A stretch of 64,000 nucleotides of DNA from a bacterium (GCA_021817945.1 JAKAFL010000006.1:1-64000), one strand, 5' to 3'; shown: positions 54,218-64,000, counted from the stretch's first letter. Translations and numbers: made by a program. The notes: generated by a model not told the origin, from the letters alone.

Positions 54218-54445
54218 AAGACTACTTCAGAATGGGGGGGCTACGGCGTGTCTTTTGTGTTCAATCCTCCTTGACTCTTGTGGGGCGGCGGAGACCCCAC
54301 TCCCTGCCCCCCCCGCGCTCCACTGGCGGGGAGAGGATAAAAAGCGGTGGGTTTGATATGGGTTTTCTATCAATATTTCGCCACTACGAGGTTGGAGGCT
54401 GAAGTCTGCCCCGGAGTTTCAAGTTTCAATTCGAAAAATATTTTA

Positions 54446-54474
54446 TTGACATTTAAATTAATCTGACTTATAAC
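54446..54474 (+). promoter_or_regulatory. Sigma-70-type promoter for the large secreted protein
   Basis: A perfect -35 TTGACA (54446-54451), a 17-bp AT-rich spacer and -10 TATAAC (54469-54474) lie about 105 bp before the next start. The rest of the gap 54218-54578 contains two GC-rich inverted repeats (near 54280 and 54315) that may end transcription of the isomerase gene. No gene is seen. Confidence 0.8.
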
Positions 54475-54578
54475 CTTTCCAGGCATAGACGCCAGTCGGA
54501 AAGGAACCAACCCAAGAGCCAGCCATGGTTCTGCCTTGCCTGACTTCGTTTTATCCCATTAACCATAAAAGAAGTCCT

Positions 54579-57500
54579 ATGCACCATGCTACTTCCGCCT
54601 TGGAAGCCGCAGCTTCCCTGCTGCGCCGCAGTTTGAACATTTTCCTTTTACTTGGAATTTTAGCCGCTCCATCTGCCAGGGCGGGGCTGACGGTGGATAT
54701 ACACCTGTACCACGACAATATTGGCTACCTTTTTTACCCCTATCTGAATGCAACCACCAACCTGCCGGGGTTTCCCGACGGGAATTACCAGATTGTCTCG
54801 CCGCAAATACCGACCAACGGCTCGCAGCTTCAATACAAGGCAACGAACAATACTATCAGCGAAGTGGGTGGCGGCGGGAATTATTACTACGATTTTAACT
54901 CATTCATCTTCGCCATCACGAACGGCCAATGGTCCATCTGGGTGACGAATTCGACCTCGACCAACCAATACCCATTTACCGTGAACGTGGCCGGGGTGAC
55001 GAGCACCGAGTTTGGCGCGCCGGCGCTGGCAGTGGTGCCTACCAATGGATCGGTCTATGTGGCAAACCAGCCCTTGTTTCAGTGGGCAGGTCCGACGAAT
55101 TGGGTCGGGGGTCTGAATGTGAACGACAGTTATGTGGATACGAATGGGAATTACTACGGCCAAGCCAGTGCAAGCCTGTCGCCGACACAGACCCTGTGGG
55201 CGTGCCCGGTGACACTGCCAAATGGAACCAATGATTTCAATATTGATTACGTCAGCAATGTCACTGCGCAAATCATTGCTTCCGTGCCACTTAACAATGG
55301 GACACCGATTTCTGCATGGACCAACACGGCCACGCTAGAGAGTTACTACGACTCCTTGTTCACGGTGGGAGCAATGACCAACGTCTCTTATTTTGGGGGG
55401 CACACCAACGTGGCCCATTACACGTTTGACAACAGCGGCTACCTGGGCCAGGACAGTTCCGGCAACGGCAACGACCTGAATGGCGGAAGCGTTTGGGGAG
55501 GGCCGCCGAACTACACGTTTAGCACGAATGCGGAGGTTGGCGGCGGGGCCGCCCAATTTTTTGGTAACAGCAGCATGACACTGAACGGCCAGTCCCTGAC
55601 CAACATGGACGCAGTGCTGGCGGGTAGCTTCACTTTTTCCGCCTGGGTAAAAACCACCAATTCCACCGGCAATGACACCGATGATGCCGTGAACGGCGCG
55701 AGCATTTTCTGGGCCTACGACGACCACAACAACACGAACGACGCCATTCCACTGGCGATCACGGGCAGCAAGGCGGCATTCAGCATCCGCGACAACCTGG
55801 GCAACACAACCACGATCCACTCGCTGACGAGCGTGAATGACGGGAACTATCACCTGATCACCACGACCCGTGACCAGGGGAGCGGAATAATGACACTGTA
55901 TGTAGATGGCAATTTAGAAGCGACAACCAACGCCACAACCCAACCGCTGGACGGCAACAACTACTATCTGTCCGTAGGCGGAAACGCCATATCCAGTTAC
56001 ACCGGCTTGTTGGACGACTTGCAGGTATATTCCGGCGCGCTGGAGCCTGGAGATGTGACGAACCTCTACAACAACCCCGGCTCCACAGTGACAAACGTTG
56101 CCGGTTTAGTCCAGAATTTCAACTTGGCGCTGGGCTCAACAAACTTGAATTGGAGCACCAGCGGCGATGCTGTCTGGCTGTTTGAAAACACCAATACTTA
56201 TAATGGGGCAACGGAGGCGATGCAAAGCGGCGGCGTGATCAACACACAATCCTCGACGCTTTCCTTGACGATCACGGGTCCAGGGACGATCAGCTTCAAC
56301 TGGTCGAGCATTGCCAATGACACCAACGGGGGATTTGATTACCAATTTGGAGTGGATGGCGCTGACACAGCAGATATTTACGGGGACAGTGCCTGGGCAA
56401 CGGCAGGTCCGTTTCAAATACCCTCTGGCACCCACACGCTGACCTGGACGACTTATGCCAACGGTGACACAGACCCGACGGAGGCAGGTTATCTTGAGCA
56501 GGTCAATTTGAATAACGTTTTCAATATCGCTACCAGTGACAGTCCAACAAATGGCGCGGCGCCGTTGAAGGTCAAATTCACTTCCGCAGCAACGGACACT
56601 TTGGGCAATGCCATTACGAACTGGAACTGGAATTTTGGCGACGGATCATCCAGCGCGCTGCAAAACCCCACGCACACCTACGCGGGGATAGCGACCTACA
56701 CACCAAGCCTGACGGTAATAAATGCCCTTGGCGAGACACCCAAGACGACTGGATTACAGCCGGTAGCCGCTTTGCCCTCGATCAAGGTCACGGCCAACCC
56801 GACGGTTGGCAAAGCGCCTTTGACAGTCCAATTCAAATCGCCGTCATCGGACAGCAGCGGCGTGAGCATTGTGCAATGGAACTGGAATTTTGGCGACGGG
56901 ACCGGCAGTTCCGCGCAAAACCCGTCGCACACGTACACGAACGTGGCCTCGTACAAGCCGATTTTGATAACTCTGAACGGGAGCGGGGAGACGCCGGTGA
57001 CAATCGGCCCCGGAGTGATCACAGCCACGCTGCACACGAACGCGGCGAAGGATCTGCCAGGCTCGGCGCTGGGCTTCACCTACAATGGATTTGGCAACAC
57101 AAAGGGGCTGCAATTCATGGGCAATGCCACCAGCATCACCAATGGGGACGGGGCGGTCCTGGAACTGACGCCGCCGGCATACTGGCAGGCAGGCGCAGTG
57201 TGGAGCGCGGCGCCCATTCCATTTGGGCCAAATGCGGGATTCAGCACTTTTTTCACCTTCCGTTTGAGCAACCCCGGAGGAAACGTGGATGTTGACGGGG
57301 TGCAAGGCGCGGATGGCATAGCCTTTCTGATTCAATCCGGCGGCTACCAGCTTGGGGCGGCGGGCGGCGGCATAGGTTATGAAGGCATCACGAACAGCCT
57401 GGCAGTGGAGTTTGACACGTGGGACAATTTTGGCCAATTCGGCCCCCCGGGGGAAATCAACGGCAACCATGTGGCGGTGAACCTGGACGGCATTCCCAAC

Positions 57501-58631
57501 GACCCGGTGGCCGTGCCAATCACCAATGCCTTGAACAACGGGAACATCTGGTATGCGTGGATTGATTACGAAGGCGTTTCGCAGGATCTGGAGGTGCGAG
57601 TTTCCGAAATTCCGGTCCGCCCGCTGGCTCCCACACTGGAGGTCTCGGTGGACCTGCCCGGTCTGCTGGGCGGCACCAACGCTTTTGTGGGCTTCACCGC
57701 CGGCACCGGGGACGCCTACAACGAACAAAATATTCTTTCGTGGAAATTCTCAGCGCTGCCCACGACGCGGTTTACCGGCACTTTCAACGCCACGAACCTG
57801 CCCCCCGGATTGAAGATTGACAAGGGCCTGGTGATGGTCCGGCACATTTACGCGGTGTCCGGTGTAAAGTACACGAATTACTCGTACGTCCCCATCAACA
57901 TCGTCTCAAACTTGAATGCGCAGATCGCCTTTGAATCCGGGATAGCGGAGCTGAACCCCGCAAACGCGCTTCCCAACCCGAACGCGATTGACCTGGCGAT
58001 CAGCAACAATGCTTATGCATTGGACTCGTTTGATACTTTTCAATATGCGATGCTGGCCAGCTACACCAACTCCGGTTCTGGAGGCGAAGGGGCGGTGATT
58101 AATTATGACAACCCGGACTATATCAACTTTGCGCCCTACTATGCCAACTTGGGTTTTCCTCCGTTCAACATGACCGAGCAAAGCTACACAACACTGCAGG
58201 ACCAGGTGGCAGCCAATCCGCCGCCGGGGCTTTTTCCGCCACCAGACCTTTCCCAACTACAGATCAACGACCCCGCCAATCCCGGCCCGGGCGATCCACA
58301 ATGGATCTCCATGCAGGGTGATGGCAGCGTGCAGGGGGACGGGGTGAGCTACAGCCTGGGCACTTTTCTGGGCACGGTCACGGTCCGGCAGCAGATTGTG
58401 TACAGCCCGCCCGGACCCATCGCAATCGCATCTCCGCGCAACGACGGCGCCAATTTCCTGTTTGATTTCAGCACGGTTTCAAATCAAACCTACACCGTCT
58501 GGTCCAGCACAAGCCTTTCCGGTACAAACTGGGGCAGTTACACCAATCTGACCGGCGACGGATATTTCCAGGAAATTTCAATCCCGATAACCAACGCACA
58601 GCAAAATTATTACCGTCTGAGTTCCCCTTAA
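54579..58631 (+). CDS. Giant secreted protein with LamG-like, PKD and lectin-like domains
   Basis: A 1350-residue exported protein with a signal peptide (LLRRSLNIFLLLGILAAPSARA). In order: an N-terminal domain of about 250 residues (ITNGQWSIWVTNSTSTNQYP), a LamG-like jelly roll (about 280-490, HYTFDNSGYLGQDSSGNGND), a second beta-sandwich (LSLTITGPGTISFNWSS), two PKD domains (NWNWNFGDGSSSALQNPTHT and WNWNFGDGTGSSAQNPSHTY), and a legume-lectin-like domain (VDGVQGADGIAFLIQ and NSLAVEFDTWDN). A shared 65-residue tail ends YYRLSSP. It probably binds carbohydrate at the cell surface. Start at 54579; an in-frame ATG exists at 54525. It is a paralogue of the next gene. Confidence 0.86.
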   Translation: MHHATSALEAAASLLRRSLNIFLLLGILAAPSARAGLTVDIHLYHDNIGYLFYPYLNATTNLPGFPDGNYQIVSPQIPTNGSQLQYKATNNTISEVGGGGNYYYDFNSFIFAITNGQWSIWVTNSTSTNQYPFTVNVAGVTSTEFGAPALAVVPTNGSVYVANQPLFQWAGPTNWVGGLNVNDSYVDTNGNYYGQASASLSPTQTLWACPVTLPNGTNDFNIDYVSNVTAQIIASVPLNNGTPISAWTNTATLESYYDSLFTVGAMTNVSYFGGHTNVAHYTFDNSGYLGQDSSGNGNDLNGGSVWGGPPNYTFSTNAEVGGGAAQFFGNSSMTLNGQSLTNMDAVLAGSFTFSAWVKTTNSTGNDTDDAVNGASIFWAYDDHNNTNDAIPLAITGSKAAFSIRDNLGNTTTIHSLTSVNDGNYHLITTTRDQGSGIMTLYVDGNLEATTNATTQPLDGNNYYLSVGGNAISSYTGLLDDLQVYSGALEPGDVTNLYNNPGSTVTNVAGLVQNFNLALGSTNLNWSTSGDAVWLFENTNTYNGATEAMQSGGVINTQSSTLSLTITGPGTISFNWSSIANDTNGGFDYQFGVDGADTADIYGDSAWATAGPFQIPSGTHTLTWTTYANGDTDPTEAGYLEQVNLNNVFNIATSDSPTNGAAPLKVKFTSAATDTLGNAITNWNWNFGDGSSSALQNPTHTYAGIATYTPSLTVINALGETPKTTGLQPVAALPSIKVTANPTVGKAPLTVQFKSPSSDSSGVSIVQWNWNFGDGTGSSAQNPSHTYTNVASYKPILITLNGSGETPVTIGPGVITATLHTNAAKDLPGSALGFTYNGFGNTKGLQFMGNATSITNGDGAVLELTPPAYWQAGAVWSAAPIPFGPNAGFSTFFTFRLSNPGGNVDVDGVQGADGIAFLIQSGGYQLGAAGGGIGYEGITNSLAVEFDTWDNFGQFGPPGEINGNHVAVNLDGIPNDPVAVPITNALNNGNIWYAWIDYEGVSQDLEVRVSEIPVRPLAPTLEVSVDLPGLLGGTNAFVGFTAGTGDAYNEQNILSWKFSALPTTRFTGTFNATNLPPGLKIDKGLVMVRHIYAVSGVKYTNYSYVPINIVSNLNAQIAFESGIAELNPANALPNPNAIDLAISNNAYALDSFDTFQYAMLASYTNSGSGGEGAVINYDNPDYINFAPYYANLGFPPFNMTEQSYTTLQDQVAANPPPGLFPPPDLSQLQINDPANPGPGDPQWISMQGDGSVQGDGVSYSLGTFLGTVTVRQQIVYSPPGPIAIASPRNDGANFLFDFSTVSNQTYTVWSSTSLSGTNWGSYTNLTGDGYFQEISIPITNAQQNYYRLSSP

Positions 58632-58682
58632 ACCGGCGAACTGACGGGGCAACCGGCTTAATTACAACGGCCCCTATTTAAA

Positions 58683-61433
58683 ATGAAATCCCTGCCCCAT
58701 GCCCTCAATCACCGCAGGATGCTGGCGCTCTTGGTTTCGTTCATGGCACTTTTTGCCGCCGGGTCTGTCCACGCCGGGTTGACGATGGAGGTGGACCTGA
58801 ATCGCGGCAACTACCAGGGTTCACAATCCTACGGGTTTGGTTGCACCCTGAACACGAACAGCACGCCGCCTAATGTTTCCTTCGGCGATTACTTCGTGGT
58901 TTCACCGGGCTGGCCCACCAACGCCAATGCCGCAGCCTACTTGTTTCATTTTGACAGCAACGGGTTTAACCAGGTCAGCGCCAACAACAACGGCTTCAGC
59001 CTGTTCGACTCGACCAATTTCAGCGACTCGTTCATTCAAAACATCACGAACGGACAGTGGTCCATCTTCGTCACCAATGCCACCACCACCAATGTCTATT
59101 TTTTTACCGTAACGGCCAATATTGGCAGCAATGCCATCCCACTCGTTTCGATTATTTATCCGCCTAACAACGCCCTGAACATCACGAACCAGCCGACGTA
59201 TCTCTGGCAAAGTCCGACCAACTACGACGAGCAGGTTCTGTACACCCCCATCTCCAGCTACGTTTTGCCGGTCACGCAGCAGGGTTTCTCCGGGGACACG
59301 CTGCCTGCGGGAACCAACAACATCACGGTGGATACTTATTACCTGTCTTCCGCCGGTGTGGTTAGTTCAGTGCCAACCAACAGTGCCGGAAGCCCGATTT
59401 CCGGCTGGGTTTCCACCTGGCATGTCTGGGACTATGCCAACGTTCAATTCACGGTCGGCAGTCCATCGGCTGATTTCAACAGCGACCTTGGCACCACCAA
59501 TTTGCCGTGGGCGACGATGGGTGACAACGCGTGGCTCACCGAGACGACCAACACCTACAACAATGCCCCAACAGCCGACCAAAGTGGCAGCGTGACCAAC
59601 AGCCAGGCTTCGACCCTTTCGGTGGTCGTCACCGGGCCGGGAACCCTGACGTATGACTGGTCAACCATGGCCAACGGCAGCTTCAGCCTGGAGTTTGATG
59701 TGGATGGCAACTACTCGAATAATATCACCGGCAACACCGCTTGGTATCAGGACGGGCCTTACGCCATCGGCCCGGGCCAGCACACCCTGAGCTGGACAGC
59801 TTATGCGAATGGCGATACCGATCCAACCGAAGAGGGCTTCCTGGACGAGGTGAGTTATGTGGCTTCGCCAATAACCACCCTCACGGTCACCGCTTCGCCG
59901 CAGTCCGGACCGGTGCCGCTGGCCGTGCAATTCACCAGCCCCGCCGTGGATAGCAACGGCAACACCGTGACCAATTGGAACTGGACTTTTGGCGACGGCA
60001 GCACCAGCACGGCGCAAAGTCCGCTTCATATTTACACCAATGCCGGCTCTTATTTTCCCAGCCTCACCGCATATAGCGCCTATGGATCAATTCCTTTGTC
60101 CGTGAACGGCCCGGGCACGATTACCGTCACACCACCGCCGCCGCCGACCGGTAACTGGACGACCACCGGTTCGATTCTGAATAGTGAGCGCTATGCATTT
60201 CCCCTGACGGTCCTGCCGAATGGGCAGGTTCTTGCCTCCGGCGGCCAGGCCGTCTTCCAATTGTATTCCTACGCCGAATCGGACCTTTATGATCCTGTAC
60301 GCGGCGTCTGGCAAACAACGGGATATTTAAACACCCAACGGCAGTGGCACACCGCGACTTTGCTGACCAATGGCTTGGTGCTGGCGGCCGGCGGGGCGAC
60401 CGCTGGATCCGGCGGAGGGCCACTTTCCAGTTGTGAAATTTACAGCCAAGGGACGGGGCTCTGGACCAATACCAGCCCCATGAGTTTCGCCCGGTATTTG
60501 CACACCGCAACCATGCTTACGAACGGGTTGGTGTTGGTGACTGGCGGAGTTAGTAATTCCGCTCCACTGGCAAGTTCAGAACTTTACAACCCATCCTCAG
60601 GAACGTGGACCAGAACTGGCAACTTAAATACGCCAAGGTTTTCCGCTGCAGCCTTCCTTCTAACCAATGGCACTGTGCTCGTCGTGGGCGGCCAGGGCAT
60701 CAATTCAGCCATCTTGTCGAGCGCGGAAATTTACAACCCAGCCACCGGGCTTTGGCGCTATACCGCCAACCCCATGCTCGCGGGTCAATACCTGCCGACC
60801 AGCACTTTGCTTCCAGATGGCCGGGTATTGGTTGCAGGCGGCAGCACCAATGGAACCTCGGTGAGCGGCTTTTCGGAAATATATGACCCGGCGAGCGACA
60901 ATTGGAGCCAGACCGGGTTCATGACCACTCCGCGAGAGGCTGCAGGGTCCGTGTTGCTCAAAAACGGCGTCGTATTGGTTGCTGGAGGCGATGATGGAAC
61001 GAGTGGAAATGATCTTACAAATGCGGAGTTATTTGTCCCGGCGACAGGAATTTGGACCGTGACTGGTGCCATGAAGGAAGCCCGCAGCGGATCATTTCCC
61101 ATGATTCTCCTTTCCACCGGACAGGCCCTCGCCACCGGAGGTTTTCCCGCCAATAATGACCTGTCCACGGGCACGGCGGAACTTTACACCACACAAGAGC
61201 CGCTCATCAGCATCCTCAATCCCACCAAAATAGCTGGAGGCGCATTTGAATTCTTTTTTACCAACACGCCCAATGCGGGTTCGACTGTTTTTTCGACAAC
61301 GAACATGGGGCTGTCCCTTGCAAATTGGACAATATTGGGCAGCGCCACGGAAGTTTCGCCCGGCCGATTTGAGTTCACCGACCCACGAGCCACGAATAAT
61401 TCAAGACGCTTTTACCGCGTCCGCTCGCCTTAG
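58683..61433 (+). CDS. Large secreted protein with PKD domain and kelch repeats
   Basis: A 916-residue exported protein (signal peptide MLALLVSFMALFAAGSVHA). The first about 390 residues are paralogous to the preceding protein: both have ITNGQWSIxVTN, GPGTxxxxWS and YANGDTDPTE segments. One PKD domain follows (NWNWTFGDGSTSTAQSPLHI). Residues about 490-830 hold six or so kelch-type repeats, each with a pattern such as RYLHTATMLTNGLVLVTGG and SSAEIYNPATGLW, which form a beta propeller like that of galactose oxidase. No oxidase active site was recognised. The tail ends RRFYRVRSP. It lies 51 bp after the preceding gene in the same direction. Confidence 0.87.
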   Translation: MKSLPHALNHRRMLALLVSFMALFAAGSVHAGLTMEVDLNRGNYQGSQSYGFGCTLNTNSTPPNVSFGDYFVVSPGWPTNANAAAYLFHFDSNGFNQVSANNNGFSLFDSTNFSDSFIQNITNGQWSIFVTNATTTNVYFFTVTANIGSNAIPLVSIIYPPNNALNITNQPTYLWQSPTNYDEQVLYTPISSYVLPVTQQGFSGDTLPAGTNNITVDTYYLSSAGVVSSVPTNSAGSPISGWVSTWHVWDYANVQFTVGSPSADFNSDLGTTNLPWATMGDNAWLTETTNTYNNAPTADQSGSVTNSQASTLSVVVTGPGTLTYDWSTMANGSFSLEFDVDGNYSNNITGNTAWYQDGPYAIGPGQHTLSWTAYANGDTDPTEEGFLDEVSYVASPITTLTVTASPQSGPVPLAVQFTSPAVDSNGNTVTNWNWTFGDGSTSTAQSPLHIYTNAGSYFPSLTAYSAYGSIPLSVNGPGTITVTPPPPPTGNWTTTGSILNSERYAFPLTVLPNGQVLASGGQAVFQLYSYAESDLYDPVRGVWQTTGYLNTQRQWHTATLLTNGLVLAAGGATAGSGGGPLSSCEIYSQGTGLWTNTSPMSFARYLHTATMLTNGLVLVTGGVSNSAPLASSELYNPSSGTWTRTGNLNTPRFSAAAFLLTNGTVLVVGGQGINSAILSSAEIYNPATGLWRYTANPMLAGQYLPTSTLLPDGRVLVAGGSTNGTSVSGFSEIYDPASDNWSQTGFMTTPREAAGSVLLKNGVVLVAGGDDGTSGNDLTNAELFVPATGIWTVTGAMKEARSGSFPMILLSTGQALATGGFPANNDLSTGTAELYTTQEPLISILNPTKIAGGAFEFFFTNTPNAGSTVFSTTNMGLSLANWTILGSATEVSPGRFEFTDPRATNNSRRFYRVRSP

Positions 61434-61468
61434 GGACTTTTTTAAAATTGGGTGGCGGCTGCCTGAGC

Positions 61469-61948
61469 TCATATTTTCCACACTTCAGCAGGCCGGGCGG
61501 CGGCGTGGATAAATTTTTCTCTTATTTGACGGGGAAGCGCCGGTGTGGCACCCGGTTGGGTGCAAACAAAACCGGCGACTTCAGCGGCGGCGGCGTGCAG
61601 GGCATCCAGGTCCATGTCGGCCAGGAGACCCATGACCAGAGTGGCGGTAAATGAATCTCCTGCCCCAACGGTATCCACCACGCGCACGGGCGCGGGGGGC
61701 TGGTGGGACCATCTTCCATTTTCGAACAGGATGCTCCCAAGAGGTCCGCGAGTCAAAGCAACCAACCGTGAACCAAATGTCATGGCCAGCCTTTCCATTT
61801 GCTGTTCCATGTTTTTTCCCAGTTGAAACATTGAGTTCAGAATGGCCAACTCACTGTCATTGAGCACACACTCCAGTTTGTTTGGATTGCCTTGTGCGGG
61901 CAGTAGAAAAATGTCCGGCAATCCATGCATGCCAATTGCAGATCCCAC
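61469..61948 (-). pseudogene. Truncated PfkB-family sugar kinase
   Basis: The C-terminal 135 residues of a PfkB (fructokinase/ribokinase) protein: LNDSELAILNSMFQLGKNME, LVALTRGPLGSILFENGRWS, and the signature VVDTVGAGDSFTATLVMGLL with the catalytic Asp. The N-terminal half, about 170-180 residues with the sugar-binding site, is missing. Homology begins near 61876, and only 60 bp separate the frame from the next gene. It is therefore a 5'-deleted remnant. Its neighbour is a levanase-like protein, so it was probably a fructokinase. Confidence 0.82.
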
Positions 61949-62010
61949 CCTGAGGCGTCAACGCAGAGAATCTGGAATAACCAGTCAGTTCTGGGACCCA
62001 TCTTTCAAAC

Positions 62011-64000
62011 TCATTGAAAAATAATCCGATAAAAGCCAGAGGCATTGGTCAGATGGGAAATATTTGAATCTAAAAATCCATCCGTTTCGTTGGAACCTGG
62101 CAATGCGGCAACAGTTTGCCAGATGTCATCTAGGCTCGGTTCCCATTGAACTAAAAGATTGTTTTCCGCCGCACCGTTCCATTGGAAACTAAGACCCTTT
62201 GGGCCGACAGACATGTTTTTAATTTGCGGATGATCATCAATGGATCGAATACGGCCAATCCGCCACGTATCCGGCACAACACCGCTGGTGATTTGAACTT
62301 CATCAATGAAACCAAGAAAAGTCTCGGGGTTGGCATTCACCGGATAGGCGTTGCGTCCAATAAACATGTTTCCATTATCCTCCACCGGCAAAGGAAGAAA
62401 TCCTGATGAACAATTGTTTGTGGCATCGGCTTGCGTTCCATCCTGATTGACAATGGTCAGGCGCATTTGACCAGCAACGCCGCTTAACGTGTCAAAAACG
62501 GCCAGCAGATAATGCCATTGGCCGTCGGCATAATTTGCCCCGGTCAAATCCACGGCATTTGTCTTTCCAATCGCGCTGTTGGCCATGGCAAACCGCACCC
62601 CTCCCGGCACCACTTCGTTTATATCAATCCCATAACGAAATACCTGCCCGGTGTCTGTCCCCTGCGAAATCAATTCCATGATTCCGCTTCCGCTCCGGTT
62701 ACCGTCCGTCTTGAAGAATAGTTGAATCGAGAACGGGCCTGCAAAGTCCATTTCGTCTCCATACTGGTCTTGGGGAAAAAACAAAGCACCGTCCACATTG
62801 GAGATGGCCCCGGCATTGTAGGAAAAAATCCCGCCGTTGTGGCCATTCACAAACATGGATGCAGGAGCAACGTTTGTGCTTAATGTCACCGGGCCACCAG
62901 GCAGGCCATTAAACGTTATCAAATCATCAATCTCTGGGGGCAATTTTCCAGTGGTAAAAATTCCCTGGCCGCTATTTGTGTCTGAATCGGCCACGCCGAC
63001 AAAAGTCGAGGCGCCGGCATTGTTCGGCGCGCTGATCTGCGACTCCATCTGCCAGAAGGACACTTTGTAAGGTCCGCGCACCGTCAATGGCGCGACGCTA
63101 CTGGTCACTGAACCGGCGGCGTTACTCACAACCAACTCATAGTTCACATTGGTTGACGGAACCGCAGCAACCGACAACGTGCTGTTGGTTGCGTTGGAAA
63201 TCGCCTGGCCGTTATTGTACCACTGATAAAAGAAGGGAACGGTAGATCCCGTAGCCGTGACACTGAAGGTGGCGGGACTGCCGACATTCACCGTTGCCGC
63301 CGGACCGGGTTGGCTGCTGATGAATGGCGGCGCAGCAGGCCACGCGGAAGCCAAATTGTAAAGACTCAGGGAGAGCAACTGCGCGCCGCTGCCATTTGCC
63401 GCGAGACTGATGGGCTGCCGTCCCGCCAACGGCATTGTACTCATCGGCATGTAAACCAAGCCATTGTTGGCGAAAATCTCCAAAAAACCGCGATCAACAA
63501 GGATCTGCAGCGTGATGATGCCATTGATCGGTATCAAAGCATTCGTGATGCCCTCGCAGGACAATTGCTGGGCCTGGCAATTATAAGTTACCTGCACGCC
63601 GTCGAGGGTAAATGTAACGCCAGCAGCAACGCCGGGTTGAAACTGCGCATCGATCTCGAACGCCTCGCCAGTCACCCCGGCCAGCACGTTACTGCCGTTG
63701 GCCAAAGGCTGGGAGGGCCATGTGTTCGTGCCCGTTCGCAGGGCCGCCAGTTCATTGACGGGGTTGACAAACATCAGCGGGGTCGAGCCGGTCGTTTCCA
63801 AAGTCAGTTGAACGGGGAAATCCATTCCCCCGTTGAAAGGCATGCCAGGGTAGTTACCCGTGCTGTTGGCTATCAGGATGCGCCGCCCATCGGATGCGGG
63901 CATGTTGTTAAACGTTTGTCCGGCGGCGAAGCTGTTGCCGCGACGAATGCTGAATGGACCGTATTGGGCGGTAAACGCATCGCCGTCAAACAGCCCCACG
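62011..64000 (-). CDS. GH32 levanase-like secreted protein, C-terminal part
   Basis: A 662-residue fragment; the start lies beyond the right edge. The first about 220 residues are the end of a GH32 catalytic domain and its beta sandwich: STGNYPGMPFNGGMDFPVQL, TLETTGSTPLMFVNPVNELA and VDRGFLEIFANNGLVYMPMS. GH32 enzymes hydrolyse fructans or sucrose. An immunoglobulin-like domain follows (FYQWYNNGQAISNATNSTLS), then a LamG-like domain of about 270 residues (DEMDFAGPFSIQLFFKTDGN), then a tail ending ASGFYRIIFQ shared with other secreted proteins here. The catalytic Asp/Glu residues are outside the window. Likely extracellular. Confidence 0.88.
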   Translation of the reverse strand, partial: VGLFDGDAFTAQYGPFSIRRGNSFAAGQTFNNMPASDGRRILIANSTGNYPGMPFNGGMDFPVQLTLETTGSTPLMFVNPVNELAALRTGTNTWPSQPLANGSNVLAGVTGEAFEIDAQFQPGVAAGVTFTLDGVQVTYNCQAQQLSCEGITNALIPINGIITLQILVDRGFLEIFANNGLVYMPMSTMPLAGRQPISLAANGSGAQLLSLSLYNLASAWPAAPPFISSQPGPAATVNVGSPATFSVTATGSTVPFFYQWYNNGQAISNATNSTLSVAAVPSTNVNYELVVSNAAGSVTSSVAPLTVRGPYKVSFWQMESQISAPNNAGASTFVGVADSDTNSGQGIFTTGKLPPEIDDLITFNGLPGGPVTLSTNVAPASMFVNGHNGGIFSYNAGAISNVDGALFFPQDQYGDEMDFAGPFSIQLFFKTDGNRSGSGIMELISQGTDTGQVFRYGIDINEVVPGGVRFAMANSAIGKTNAVDLTGANYADGQWHYLLAVFDTLSGVAGQMRLTIVNQDGTQADATNNCSSGFLPLPVEDNGNMFIGRNAYPVNANPETFLGFIDEVQITSGVVPDTWRIGRIRSIDDHPQIKNMSVGPKGLSFQWNGAAENNLLVQWEPSLDDIWQTVAALPGSNETDGFLDSNISHLTNASGFYRIIFQ

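Overview
The window looks like a chromosomal segment from a member of the Verrucomicrobiota, probably a Limisphaerales/Pedosphaera-type bacterium. This is inferred from gene content and was not tested by any search: a divergent ftsZ in a reordered division/cell-wall cluster, a pseudopilin ending in a DG-type motif, very large secreted proteins rich in Asn, Thr and Gly that share a C-terminal tail ending in FYR-like residues, and moderately high GC.

Layout. (1) Positions 277-16775, minus strand: a compact division and cell wall (dcw) cluster, transcribed mraZ - unknown gene - rsmH - ftsL-like - ftsI - murF - mraY - LysM protein - ftsW - murG - murB - [antitoxin/PIN toxin] - ddl - ftsQ - ftsA - ftsZ. 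Of the Mur ligases only murF is present. Four TGGG boxes at exact 10-bp spacing precede mraZ. (2) 16979-27199: queA and a RibD-type reductase, a pseudopilin, a 1200-residue secreted protein, a secreted endonuclease/phosphatase-fold protein, folE2, a DksA-like protein, rpmG and rpsR. (3) 27559-36000: a small basic protein, the operon rph - histidine phosphatase - prmA, a lipase-like hydrolase, tRNA-Pro(GGG) and an operon GMC oxidoreductase - MFS transporter - SDR. (4) 36290-52372: a CRISPR array of 49 repeats with a complete type III-B (Cmr) locus, all read on the minus strand: cas10/cmr2, cmr3, cmr4, cmr5, cmr6, cmr1, a Card1/Can2-like CARF nuclease, a broken DUF2130 gene, a second CARF protein of the NE0113 family, cas1, cas2, leader, array. 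No cas6 is present. (5) 52790-64000: an arabinose-isomerase-like protein, two tandem paralogous giant secreted proteins (one with a legume-lectin-like domain, one with kelch repeats), a truncated PfkB sugar kinase and the C-terminal part of a GH32 levanase-like protein.

How the parts work together. The dcw cluster supplies septal peptidoglycan synthesis and the divisome. The Cmr locus has what it needs to bind RNA (Cmr1-6), to make a cyclic oligoadenylate signal (intact GGDD in Cas10) and to respond to it (two CARF proteins), while Cas1-Cas2 extend the array. The array carries a clear signal about its targets: five spacers read as overlapping pieces of one conserved protein segment that differ mostly at synonymous positions, all in the orientation that makes the crRNA antisense to the target mRNA. 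This is the observation I consider most worth following up.
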